The notes under the pieces: model-generated
Told to the model about the DNA's origin: nothing
The model's input: the letters and a program-made list of their open reading frames with translations, nothing else
The model's database searches: none
Translations under genes and position numbers: made by a program
In this document: piece by piece, positions 1 to 5,632 of the stretch
Numbering within the stretch: the stretch's first letter is position 1
Layout: every line of letters starts with the position of its first letter
Origin: JBGPJM01 sp041485385
GTDB lineage: Bacteria; Planctomycetota; Phycisphaerae; Phycisphaerales; UBA1924
DNA: 7,088 bases
Reading direction: 5' to 3'
NCBI GenBank assembly: GCA_041485385.1
Contig: JBGPJM010000241.1
Coordinates: 1-7,088, forward strand

Positions 1-1202
1 CCCTCAAGAGCCTCGGCGCTCTCCTCCGCCCCCGCGTGCAGCCCAAGCCCTCCTTCGTCAACCCCCCCACCGGCGCCGAGGCCCGCGGCGTCACCTGGGT
101 CCGCCCCGAACTCGTCGCCCAGGTCCAGTTCCGCGACTGGACCGACAGCGACACCATCCGCCACACCTCCTTCCGCGGCCTCCGAGAAGACCGCGACCCC
201 AAAACCGTCGTCCGCGAACCAGCCCACGCCACGCCGCCCCCCGCGTCCCAGCCCGCGCCAAAGAAAACGCCGGCCCCGCCCCCTCCGCCGTCCAGAACCA
301 CAGCCCCCGACACCAAGCTCCGCCTCACCCACCCCGATCGCGTCGTCTACCCCGACCGCGGCGCCGGCTACACGCTTACCAAGCGCCAACTCGCCGAGTA
401 TTACGAGGCCGTCGCCCCGCTCATGCTCCCCCACGTCGCCGGGCGCCCGCTCGCCATCGTCCGCTGCCCAAACGGCGAGGGCACCAAGAGCTTCTTCCAG
501 AAGCACCGCGCCCGCGGCATGCCCCAGGCCGTCCTCAGCGTCGAGCTCAAGGACGACGGCGACAAGCCCGAATCCCACCTCCTCATCCGCGATGTCGAAG
601 GTCTCGTCGGCCTGGTCCAGATGAACGCCCTCGAGATCCACCCCTGGGGCTCCCTCGCCAAAACGCCCGACCGCCCCGACCGTCTCATCTTCGACCTCGA
701 CCCCGGGCCCGACGTTGCCTGGCGCGCCGTCGTCGAAGCCGCCATTCTCCTCCGCGATGCCCTCGCCCAGGTCGGCCTCCGCGGGTTCGCCCGCACCTCC
801 GGCGGCAAGGGCATCCACATCGTGGTGCCCATCCTGCCGCGCCACACCTGGGATCAGGCCAAATCGTTCACCAAGGCCGTGGCTGACACCTTCGTCAAGA
901 TGTCACCCCGCCGCTTCGTCGCCACCGCGGCCAAGGATCGCCGCGAAGGCCGCGTCTACATCGATTACCTCCGCAACGCCCGCGGCGCCACCGCCGTCGC
1001 CTCCTACAGCACCCGCAACCGCCCCGGTGCCCCCGTCGCCCTGCCCGTCGCCTGGGACGAGCTCCACTCCCTCCCTTCCGCCACCGCCTTCAACGCCGTT
1101 TCCGTCCCGCGACGCCTCGCCTCCGGCTCCCCCGATCCGTGGGCCGACCTGCCTTCCGCGGCCGCCCCCCTCGCAAACGTCGGAAACCTCGACCTCGCCT
1201 GA
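1..1202 (+). CDS. ligD: DNA ligase D, 3' part: end of ligase domain plus complete polymerase domain
   Basis: LigD repairs double-strand breaks by bacterial non-homologous end joining together with Ku: the polymerase domain adds nucleotides at the ends and the ligase domain seals them. The frame is open from base 3, so the gene begins upstream and the GTG at 36 is not its start. Numbering residues from that GTG, residues 1-62 (NPPTGAEARGVTWVRPEL, then FRGLREDRDP) match the end of the ATP-dependent ligase OB-fold. Residues 64-93 are a Pro/Ala-rich linker. Residues 95-375 are the polymerase/primase domain, opening with LTHPDRVVYP and carrying FFQKH (153-157), the metal-binding pair D220/D222 in FDLDPG, SGGKGIH (255-261) and a third acidic residue D310 in VYIDYLRN. 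The 90-residue gap between D222's partner D220 and D310 fits the family. Domain order is LIG then POL; whether a phosphoesterase domain lies upstream cannot be seen. No Ku gene is visible here. Confidence 0.95.
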   Translation, partial: LKSLGALLRPRVQPKPSFVNPPTGAEARGVTWVRPELVAQVQFRDWTDSDTIRHTSFRGLREDRDPKTVVREPAHATPPPASQPAPKKTPAPPPPPSRTTAPDTKLRLTHPDRVVYPDRGAGYTLTKRQLAEYYEAVAPLMLPHVAGRPLAIVRCPNGEGTKSFFQKHRARGMPQAVLSVELKDDGDKPESHLLIRDVEGLVGLVQMNALEIHPWGSLAKTPDRPDRLIFDLDPGPDVAWRAVVEAAILLRDALAQVGLRGFARTSGGKGIHIVVPILPRHTWDQAKSFTKAVADTFVKMSPRRFVATAAKDRREGRVYIDYLRNARGATAVASYSTRNRPGAPVALPVAWDELHSLPSATAFNAVSVPRRLASGSPDPWADLPSAAAPLANVGNLDLA

Positions 1203-1214
1203 ATACAGTCGCTC

Positions 1215-2963
1215 ATGCCGACCCAGACCGACTTCGTCCCGGCCGACCTTGACGCCGCCCGCTGGGAGAACATCGAGCCCCTCTTGAGCGCCCTGCAGGC
1301 TCGCCCGGTCGCTACCGCGCCCGACCTCGAGCAATGGCTCACCGACCGCTCCGAGCTCGACGCCGCCTGCAGCGAGGCCCGCGCCAACCTCTATATCACC
1401 ATGAGCTGCAACACCGACGACGCGCCGGCCAACGCGGCCTACACCACCTACATCGAAACCGTCCCCCCCAGGCTCGAGCCCGTCTCCTTCGAGCTGGACA
1501 AAAAGCACGTCGCCCTCGCCGCCGCCATCAAGCTCAACCCGGCCCGCTACGCCGTCGTCGAGCGGTCCCGCCGCGCCCACGTCGAGCTCTTCCGCCCCGA
1601 GAACGTCCCCATCCAGACCGACCTGGCCAAGCTCTCCCAGGAGTTCGACCAGATCGCCGGCAAGCAGACCGTCACCTTCGAAGGCCGCGAGCAGACCCTC
1701 CCGCAGATGGCCCGCTACCTCGAGCAAACCCAGCGCTCCGTACGCGAGTCCGCCTGGCGCGCCATCGCCGCCCGCCGCCTCCAGGACCGCGCCGCCCTCA
1801 ACGACGTCCTCGACCGCATGATCGCCCGCCGCCACCAGATGGCGCAGAACGCCGGCTTCGCCGACTTCATCGGGTTCTCCTTCAAGGAAAAGGAGCGCTT
1901 CGACTACACCCCCGCCGATTGTCAGGCCTTCTGGAGCGCCGCCGAACGCCACATCGTGCCGCTGGTGCGCCGCCTCGACGAGCAGCGCCGCCGCGCCCTC
2001 AAGTCCGGCGACCTGCGCCCATGGGACATGGCCGTCGATATCAAGGGCCGCCCGCCGCTGCGCCCCTTCGAGGGCGGCCGCGACCTGCTCAACAAAACCG
2101 TCGGCGTCTTCGAGCGGCTCGACAGCCGGCTGGCCGGCATGATCCGCGACCTGGCCGCAAATGACGGAGTACGCGCCGACGAAGATGGCGCAGCCGTGCG
2201 CACCGAATGCCTCGATCTGGACACGCGCAAGGGCAAGCGCCCCGGCGGCTACCAGTATGTCCGCGACCGCCAGCGCCGCCCCTTCATCTTCATGAACGCC
2301 GCGGGCCTGCAGCGCGACGTCATGACCATGATCCACGAAGCCGGCCACGCCTTCCACTCCATGCTCTGCGCCTCCGACCCGCTGGTTGACTACCGCCACT
2401 CCCCCATCGAGTTCGCCGAGGTGGCCAGCATGTCGATGGAGCACCTCACCATGCCCCACTGGGGCACCGCCTTCTACGCAAGCGAGGAGGATCTCGGCCG
2501 CGCCCGCCGCACCCACCTGGAAGACTCGGTCACCCTCCTCGCCTGGATCGCCACCATCGACTCCTTCCAGCACTGGATGTACGCCAACCCCACCCACACC
2601 GCCGCGCAGCGAGATGCCCACTGGCTCACCCTCGACGCCCGCTTCGGCCACGCCATCTCCTGGAAGGGCCTCGACGAGTTCCGCTCCAGCGCCTGGCAGA
2701 AGCAGTCGCACGTTTTCACGCACCCGATGTACTACATCGAGTACGGCATCGCCCAGCTCGGCGCCCTCCAGCTCTGGCTCAAGAGCCGGCGCGAGGGCGA
2801 AAAATCCGCGGTCGACGCCTACATCCGCGCCCTCACACTCGGCGGCTCCCGCCCCCTCCCCGACCTCTTCGCCGCCGCCGGCCTCACCTTCGACTTCGGC
2901 GAATCCACCATCGCCCGTGTAGTCGAAGCCGTCGAGGCCGAACTCACCAAACTCCCCGAGTGA
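1215..2963 (+). CDS. M3 family zinc oligoendopeptidase
   Basis: This is a complete 582-residue metallopeptidase of family M3 (thimet oligopeptidase/PepF-like), a size usual for the group. It should cleave short peptides in the cytoplasm; no signal peptide or membrane segment is seen. The zinc site is HEAGH at residues 374-378, with E375 as catalytic base and H374/H378 as ligands. The third ligand is probably E402 in the following EFAEVAS segment. Downstream FTHPMYYIEYGIA (501-513) supplies the His and Tyr residues that bind substrate in this family. The long helical N-terminal part (about 10-330) is typical. The ATG at 1215 lies 12 bp after the ligD stop, so the two are probably cotranscribed although their functions are unrelated; no clear Shine-Dalgarno sequence precedes it. 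The N-terminus resembles the M3 subgroup distinct from classical PepF, so I give no symbol. The exact substrate is unknown. Confidence 0.93.
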   Translation: MPTQTDFVPADLDAARWENIEPLLSALQARPVATAPDLEQWLTDRSELDAACSEARANLYITMSCNTDDAPANAAYTTYIETVPPRLEPVSFELDKKHVALAAAIKLNPARYAVVERSRRAHVELFRPENVPIQTDLAKLSQEFDQIAGKQTVTFEGREQTLPQMARYLEQTQRSVRESAWRAIAARRLQDRAALNDVLDRMIARRHQMAQNAGFADFIGFSFKEKERFDYTPADCQAFWSAAERHIVPLVRRLDEQRRRALKSGDLRPWDMAVDIKGRPPLRPFEGGRDLLNKTVGVFERLDSRLAGMIRDLAANDGVRADEDGAAVRTECLDLDTRKGKRPGGYQYVRDRQRRPFIFMNAAGLQRDVMTMIHEAGHAFHSMLCASDPLVDYRHSPIEFAEVASMSMEHLTMPHWGTAFYASEEDLGRARRTHLEDSVTLLAWIATIDSFQHWMYANPTHTAAQRDAHWLTLDARFGHAISWKGLDEFRSSAWQKQSHVFTHPMYYIEYGIAQLGALQLWLKSRREGEKSAVDAYIRALTLGGSRPLPDLFAAAGLTFDFGESTIARVVEAVEAELTKLPE

Positions 2964-3090
2964 CACATCCCTCATTCCCGGGAGGGCCCATCCTGTTCTG
3001 AAAATAAGGCCGGAGTCGCACGCCGTTCGTACCGCCGCAGCCCCCTTTTTTCATCGTCTCGGGTGTCCCGCCCAGGGACATGTCCGACTG

Positions 3091-3133
3091 CGCGCCCAAA
3101 TCGGGGAATACCCCATGGTTTTGGCGCGTTTTT
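3091..3133 (+). terminator. Rho-independent terminator downstream of the peptidase gene
   Basis: The outer arms CGCGCC (3091-3096) and GGCGCG (3123-3128) are perfectly complementary. Inside them AAA (3098-3100) pairs with TTT (3119-3121), and GGGG (3103-3106) pairs with CCCC (3111-3114) around an AATA loop. A run of five T follows directly at 3129-3133. The order of stem then T-run fits termination of rightward transcription from the ligD-peptidase unit, whose last stop is about 130 bp upstream. The stem has a mismatch and a small asymmetric internal loop, so strength is uncertain. Confidence 0.65.
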
Positions 3134-3150
3134 GGGGACGTTCGCTAGAC
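3121..3150 (+). promoter_or_regulatory. Weak sigma70-like promoter candidate overlapping the terminator
   Basis: TTGGCG (3121-3126) and TAGACT (3145-3150) are separated by 18 bases, and each matches four of six consensus positions. Rightward transcription would start near 3157. No convincing rightward gene follows; the transcript would run through the inverted repeats and become antisense to the frameshifted gene at 3295-3935. Two 4/6 matches can occur by chance, so this is tentative. Confidence 0.2.
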
Positions 3151-3174
3151 TGACCACGACGTTCTTCGACGTTC
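3138..3174 (+). repeat. Three GACGTTC direct repeats at 20- and 10-bp spacing
   Basis: GACGTTC begins at 3138, 3158 and 3168; the first and third copies continue as GACGTTCG. The 20- and 10-bp spacing places all three on roughly the same face of the helix, as in many regulator-binding arrays. They overlap and follow the TAGACT box of the tentative promoter. No regulator can be named. Confidence 0.4.
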
Positions 3175-3204
3175 GAGAGCGCCTCGATCCGGACGCCTAA
3201 GCCC

Positions 3205-3268
3205 CGACGGCCACCCACGACCCGTCGCGGCCAAATGGTGAACCTCGGCCCCGGTTCAAGGTGGGTGG
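3205..3268. repeat. Cluster of inverted repeats in the convergent intergenic gap
   Basis: Three perfect inverted repeats share this stretch. CCACCCAC (3211-3218) pairs with GTGGGTGG (3261-3268). TGAACC (3239-3244) pairs with GGTTCA (3253-3258) over 8 bases. CGACGG (3205-3210) pairs with CCGTCG (3222-3227) over 11 bases; it competes spatially with the first. They lie just past the stop of the leftward operon, so they may fold in the 3' end of its transcript, but no T-run follows on either strand. An operator or a mobile-element remnant are alternatives. Confidence 0.4.
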
Positions 3269-3294
3269 GGGGAGACTACGGACAGTGGGCACTT

Positions 3295-3935
3295 TCATCC
3301 ACCAAGCAGCCGTCCGAACCACGACGCCGACCGCGTGGCTCGGGTCGCGGGCTTGCCGGCCGCCGCGGCCTCGATCGTCCTCCTGAACTCCGCGTCCTCC
3401 ATGTTCTCCCGGTGCATGAACACATCGAGAGGGCGCGCCGTCTGCCAGACCCACGGATCGAACCCCAAGGCGCGCATCACCTCCCACTGGCCGTCGCCGC
3501 AGATCCCATCAACGGGCACACCTGACTCGCTGGGGAACGGCTCACCAATGTTCTCCGCGGCCTCTTCTGACGCCGGATCGACGAGCACACTCCTGCGCAC
3601 GTTACCGCGGTCGGCCACCACCAGCCCGCCCATTCCGCTCACCCCCTCGGCGAATCCTCCTGCCACCAGACACCCTGCGTGGAGCGACACATCGCCGATG
3701 ATGTCGGGGTCCGGCGGACGACCAGCTCAAGGTCCGCGGCATACGCCCGCCCGGCCGCCTCCACGACCAACATCCCGTGCTTCCCGAGCTGGTCTATCAG
3801 ATCGCCCACGTCCTCGGCCGCCGGCCCGACCGGAGTCATGGGAATCGCGATAGGGTGAACACCGGCTCTCTCAAACGCGGCGAGAAGCTCGGCCTTTGAG
3901 GTAGAGGCAGCGATGATTCCAAGGTGGCACGACAT
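3295..3935 (-). pseudogene. Unknown protein of about 213 residues, interrupted by one frameshift
   Basis: Two overlapping leftward frames read as one protein. The first runs from ATG at 3935 (MSCHLGIIAASTSKAELLAAF) through LELVVRR, codon 75, ending at 3711. The second then carries DIIGDVSLHAGCLVAGG to the TGA at 3295-3297. The span is 641 bp, one short of a multiple of three. Adding one C to the C-run at 3706-3709 gives VVRRTPDIIGDVSL and joins them cleanly; out of frame, the first frame turns shadow-like and stops at 3639. The product would be soluble, with an N-terminal alpha/beta-looking segment, a middle GGLVVADRGNVRRSVLVD stretch, and a C-terminal part with DGQWEVMRALGFDPW and DVFMHREN. 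I do not recognise the family. It is the last gene of the leftward operon. Whether the shift is real decay or a sequencing error in a homopolymer cannot be told here. Confidence 0.65.
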
Positions 3936-4215
3936 GAGATCTGGAAGCCTACCAGGTCGCCACCGCGAGAACGGATCCGACCCACCTCCACCTCCTCGCC
4001 CGTCCAGGGCGCACGATCGTTGCCGGCGCCAAGCTCCTCGGCCCCAACGGGGCCAAGGCGAGTAGCCACGGGTGCAACGACGCTGTCCTCAGCGTCGTGG
4101 AACCCGTGGAAAGCGGTCTCCCCATCACTGCCCGCCCCGGAGGGCCCGGAGGGGCGGAGGACGAAATACAGTGACCTCCGCCGATCTCGGCGCCGAGCAA
4201 CACGAGTGTGCGCAC
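3936..4215 (-). pseudogene. Degraded or frameshifted coding remnant between paralog 2 and the unknown gene
   Basis: A GTG at 4215 lies two bases after the stop of paralog 2 and begins a plausible N-terminus, VRTLVLLGAEIGGGH, with mostly G/C third positions. Near 4164-4173 the coding character moves to the next frame, which reads FVLRPSGPSGAG, then DGETAFHGFHDAEDSVVAP and GEEVEVGRIRSRGGDLVGF. One extra T in the TTT run (4164-4166 on +) would join them. No stop occurs in that frame before 3836, well inside the next gene. So either another indel lies near 3940-3960 (a TAG in the first frame sits at 3949-3951), or this stretch is really the N-terminal part of the gene at 3295-3935, which together would encode about 307 residues. 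No family is recognised. The Arg-rich ORF starting at 4237 is only a shadow upstream of 4173. Confidence 0.35.
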
Positions 4216-4217
4216 GC

Positions 4218-4922
4218 TCACGGCGCACCCCGCGCATCCGCGGATGGCCCGCTCACTTCCTTCCCGCACTCCGGACACGTCCCAAGCCCCCGCACCGGAT
4301 ACCCGCACGTCACGCACAACCCCCGCCGCGCGCGCCGCCACCGGCGCACCGTGAACGGGCCGCCCAGGAGCGTCCAGCCCGCCACACCGTACACCAGCGT
4401 GTTAATCGCAAAGCCGGGCCAGATCGGGCCGAGGGGAATAGGTCGCAGTTCAGGCAGAGCCGATCGAGTTCCTCTCGGGTGGAGTACGCCGGGTGCAGTG
4501 ATCCCATCGTGCCACGAGCCTGGATCAAGGGTGCACGCGAGGCCGACCCCGCCCACCGTCTTGGCGTCGATCACTGCATCGCACCGAAGTGACGGCAGCG
4601 GCCAGCCCGCGCGGCGAACGATGACAACTCCTCGGCAAGGGTCGACAACGCTCGGGTAGTCCATTTCCACGGCATAGACGCAGTCGAGCCGAAGCCCTAT
4701 CGACCGCTCACTCGAGAAGGCCAGTATGACATCGAAACTGCGATCGGAGGTGAGCCACTCCGTCGGCACCGGAGGGTGAAACCCAATGGGAATGCTCTTG
4801 ATCGGCTCCACGTTCCCATTCGGGTCGCACGGCGACCACAGCGCACACCCCCACGCCACCGCCACATTGATCGCCGCACCAAGCAGCAGAGAAATGACGG
4901 CGATTCGAATGGCCCGCTTCAC
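4218..4922 (-). CDS. Membrane protein with C-terminal zinc ribbon, paralog 2
   Basis: This is a 234-residue inner-membrane protein of unknown function. Helix 1 covers about residues 6-29 (GAAINVAVAWGCALW), followed by a loop of about 135 residues, helix 2 at about 166-190 (IWPGFAINTLVYG), the basic stretch RRWRRARRG (193-201) and a zinc ribbon with C203, C206, C216 and C219. By the positive-inside rule the loop is extracytoplasmic and the ribbon cytoplasmic. The loop contains AGWP (105-108) and C114, shared with paralog 1. The chosen start is GTG at 4922, which forms a GTGA overlap with the stop of paralog 1 and begins just before helix 1; the in-frame extension to 4997 merely translates the neighbour's end. 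Between about 4435 and 4505 a neighbouring frame looks more gene-like, so a compensating indel pair is possible. Transport, sensing and structural roles all remain open. Confidence 0.8.
   Translation of the reverse strand: MKRAIRIAVISLLLGAAINVAVAWGCALWSPCDPNGNVEPIKSIPIGFHPPVPTEWLTSDRSFDVILAFSSERSIGLRLDCVYAVEMDYPSVVDPCRGVVIVRRAGWPLPSLRCDAVIDAKTVGGVGLACTLDPGSWHDGITAPGVLHPRGTRSALPELRPIPLGPIWPGFAINTLVYGVAGWTLLGGPFTVRRWRRARRGLCVTCGYPVRGLGTCPECGKEVSGPSADARGAP
4261..4380. repeat. Direct repeat, copy in the 3' end of paralog 2 (partner 4980-5099)
   Basis: This 120-bp segment encodes the end of helix 2, the Arg stretch and the zinc ribbon. Aligned by eye without gaps to 4980-5099, it differs at about 13 positions, near 89 percent identity. 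The offset is 719 bp. Identity drops sharply to the right of 4380. Confidence 0.75.
4826..4889. repeat. Direct repeat, copy in the 5' end of paralog 2 (partner 5545-5608)
   Basis: This 64-bp segment encodes the GAAINVAVAWGCALW helix. Aligned by eye without gaps to 5545-5608, it differs at about four positions. The offset is again 719 bp, so the divergent middles of the two paralogs have the same total length. Confidence 0.75.
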
Positions 4923-5632
4923 GGCGCACCCGCCTTCTCCTCGACCGCGATGCCGGTCGTCGCGGATCCGCCGGTCCCCTTCCCGCACTCCGGACACTTC
5001 TTAAGCCCCCGCACCGGATACCCGCACTTCAGGCACAACCCCCGCCGCACCCGCCGCCACCGGCGCACCGTGAACAGCCCACCCAGAAGCGTCGAGCACA
5101 CCGCGCCGTATAGCAGCGTATTGAGCAAGAATCCCCACCAGATCGGACGAAGCGGGATCGGGTTTGCCCACTTGCCGACCAACGAAGGCCACCTGCAAGG
5201 TCGAATCAATTGCGGTGGCTGTCTTCCATCCCGCCACGGTACGTCGGTGTCGCCGGAAGGAAACGGAGAATCTATCCCCACGACCGCGTCGCATTCGAGC
5301 GCCGGGGCCGGCCATCCTGCTCGATAGACAACGAGCGCTCTGTCGAACCAAAGGCTGAAGTCAAACCGCAGATCTTCGATGCTAACGATGAGCCGCTCGA
5401 CAGATAGCCCGCGACCGTAGGCACGTTGGAGCAGTTGAGACACGACAACTGACCCCGAACTCGACTGAGCCGGCCAGTCCGACGGAAGGTAAGGAATGAG
5501 ACCGGCCGGCGCTTGCGCCACGGGCGACATCGACTCTGTGAATTCGCATGGCGACCACAGCGCACACCCCCACGCCACCGCGACATTGATCGCCGCGCCG
5601 AGCAGCAGGAAGACGACGATCGTGATCACCAT
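4919..5632 (-). CDS. Membrane protein with C-terminal zinc ribbon, paralog 1
   Basis: This is a 237-residue paralog of the next gene. Helix 1 is at about residues 2-26 (VITIVVFLLLGAAINVAVAW), the extracytoplasmic loop at about 27-160, helix 2 at about 163-187 (IWWGFLLNTLLYG), then RRWRRVRRG (190-198) and zinc-ribbon cysteines C200, C203, C213 and C216. CALWSPC (23-29), AGWP (105-108) and CDAV (from C114) are shared with paralog 2, while most of the loop is not. ATG at 5632 overlaps the HEAT gene stop by seven bases (ATGGTGA); the following GTG at 5629 is an alternative giving a four-base overlap. AGGAGG lies about 16 bases before the ATG, rather far for a ribosome site. Translational coupling to the HEAT gene is likely. 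The frame extending to 5695 is an artefact. Function is unknown; a cell-envelope role alongside its neighbours is inference. Confidence 0.85.
   Translation of the reverse strand: MVITIVVFLLLGAAINVAVAWGCALWSPCEFTESMSPVAQAPAGLIPYLPSDWPAQSSSGSVVVSQLLQRAYGRGLSVERLIVSIEDLRFDFSLWFDRALVVYRAGWPAPALECDAVVGIDSPFPSGDTDVPWRDGRQPPQLIRPCRWPSLVGKWANPIPLRPIWWGFLLNTLLYGAVCSTLLGGLFTVRRWRRVRRGLCLKCGYPVRGLKKCPECGKGTGGSATTGIAVEEKAGAP

Larger units (their letters stand above)
2964..3294. other. Intergenic region between convergent transcription units
   Basis: This 331-bp stretch separates the rightward ligD-peptidase unit from the leftward operon. I see no convincing gene in it; the open frames crossing it have shadow-like, Arg/Gly/Pro-rich translations. 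It holds a hairpin terminator (3091-3133), a weak promoter-like pair (3121-3150), three GACGTTC repeats (3138-3174) and a group of inverted repeats (3205-3268), annotated separately. A T6 run at 3046-3051 has no stem next to it. Confidence 0.7.

Noticed and set aside
903..2975. 690-residue open frame on the - strand opposite the peptidase gene
   Set aside because: Its Gly/Val/Glu/Ala-rich translation mirrors the codon pattern of the real gene on the + strand, and it lacks any recognisable domain. Long antisense frames are common opposite G+C-rich genes.
3041..3051. C5T6 run as a terminator
   Set aside because: No stem of useful length ends next to it; the hairpin at 3091-3128 is a much better candidate.
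3239..3275. GGTTCAA as the T-loop of a tRNA
   Set aside because: The flanking bases cannot form the five-base T stem, and no anticodon or acceptor arms are found nearby.
3235..3853. Rightward frames of 96 and 172 residues across the intergenic gap and the frameshifted gene
   Set aside because: They are Pro/Ser/Arg-rich with no recognisable motif and lie opposite the more protein-like leftward frames.
3924..4659. Rightward frames of 222 and 195 residues opposite paralog 2
   Set aside because: They are shadows: they cover the complement of the zinc ribbon and membrane helix, whose match to paralog 1 fixes the true strand and frame.
4261..5608. Repeated segments as a CRISPR array or insertion-sequence ends
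   Set aside because: The repeats are long, only two copies each, and lie inside paralogous genes, so tandem gene duplication explains them.
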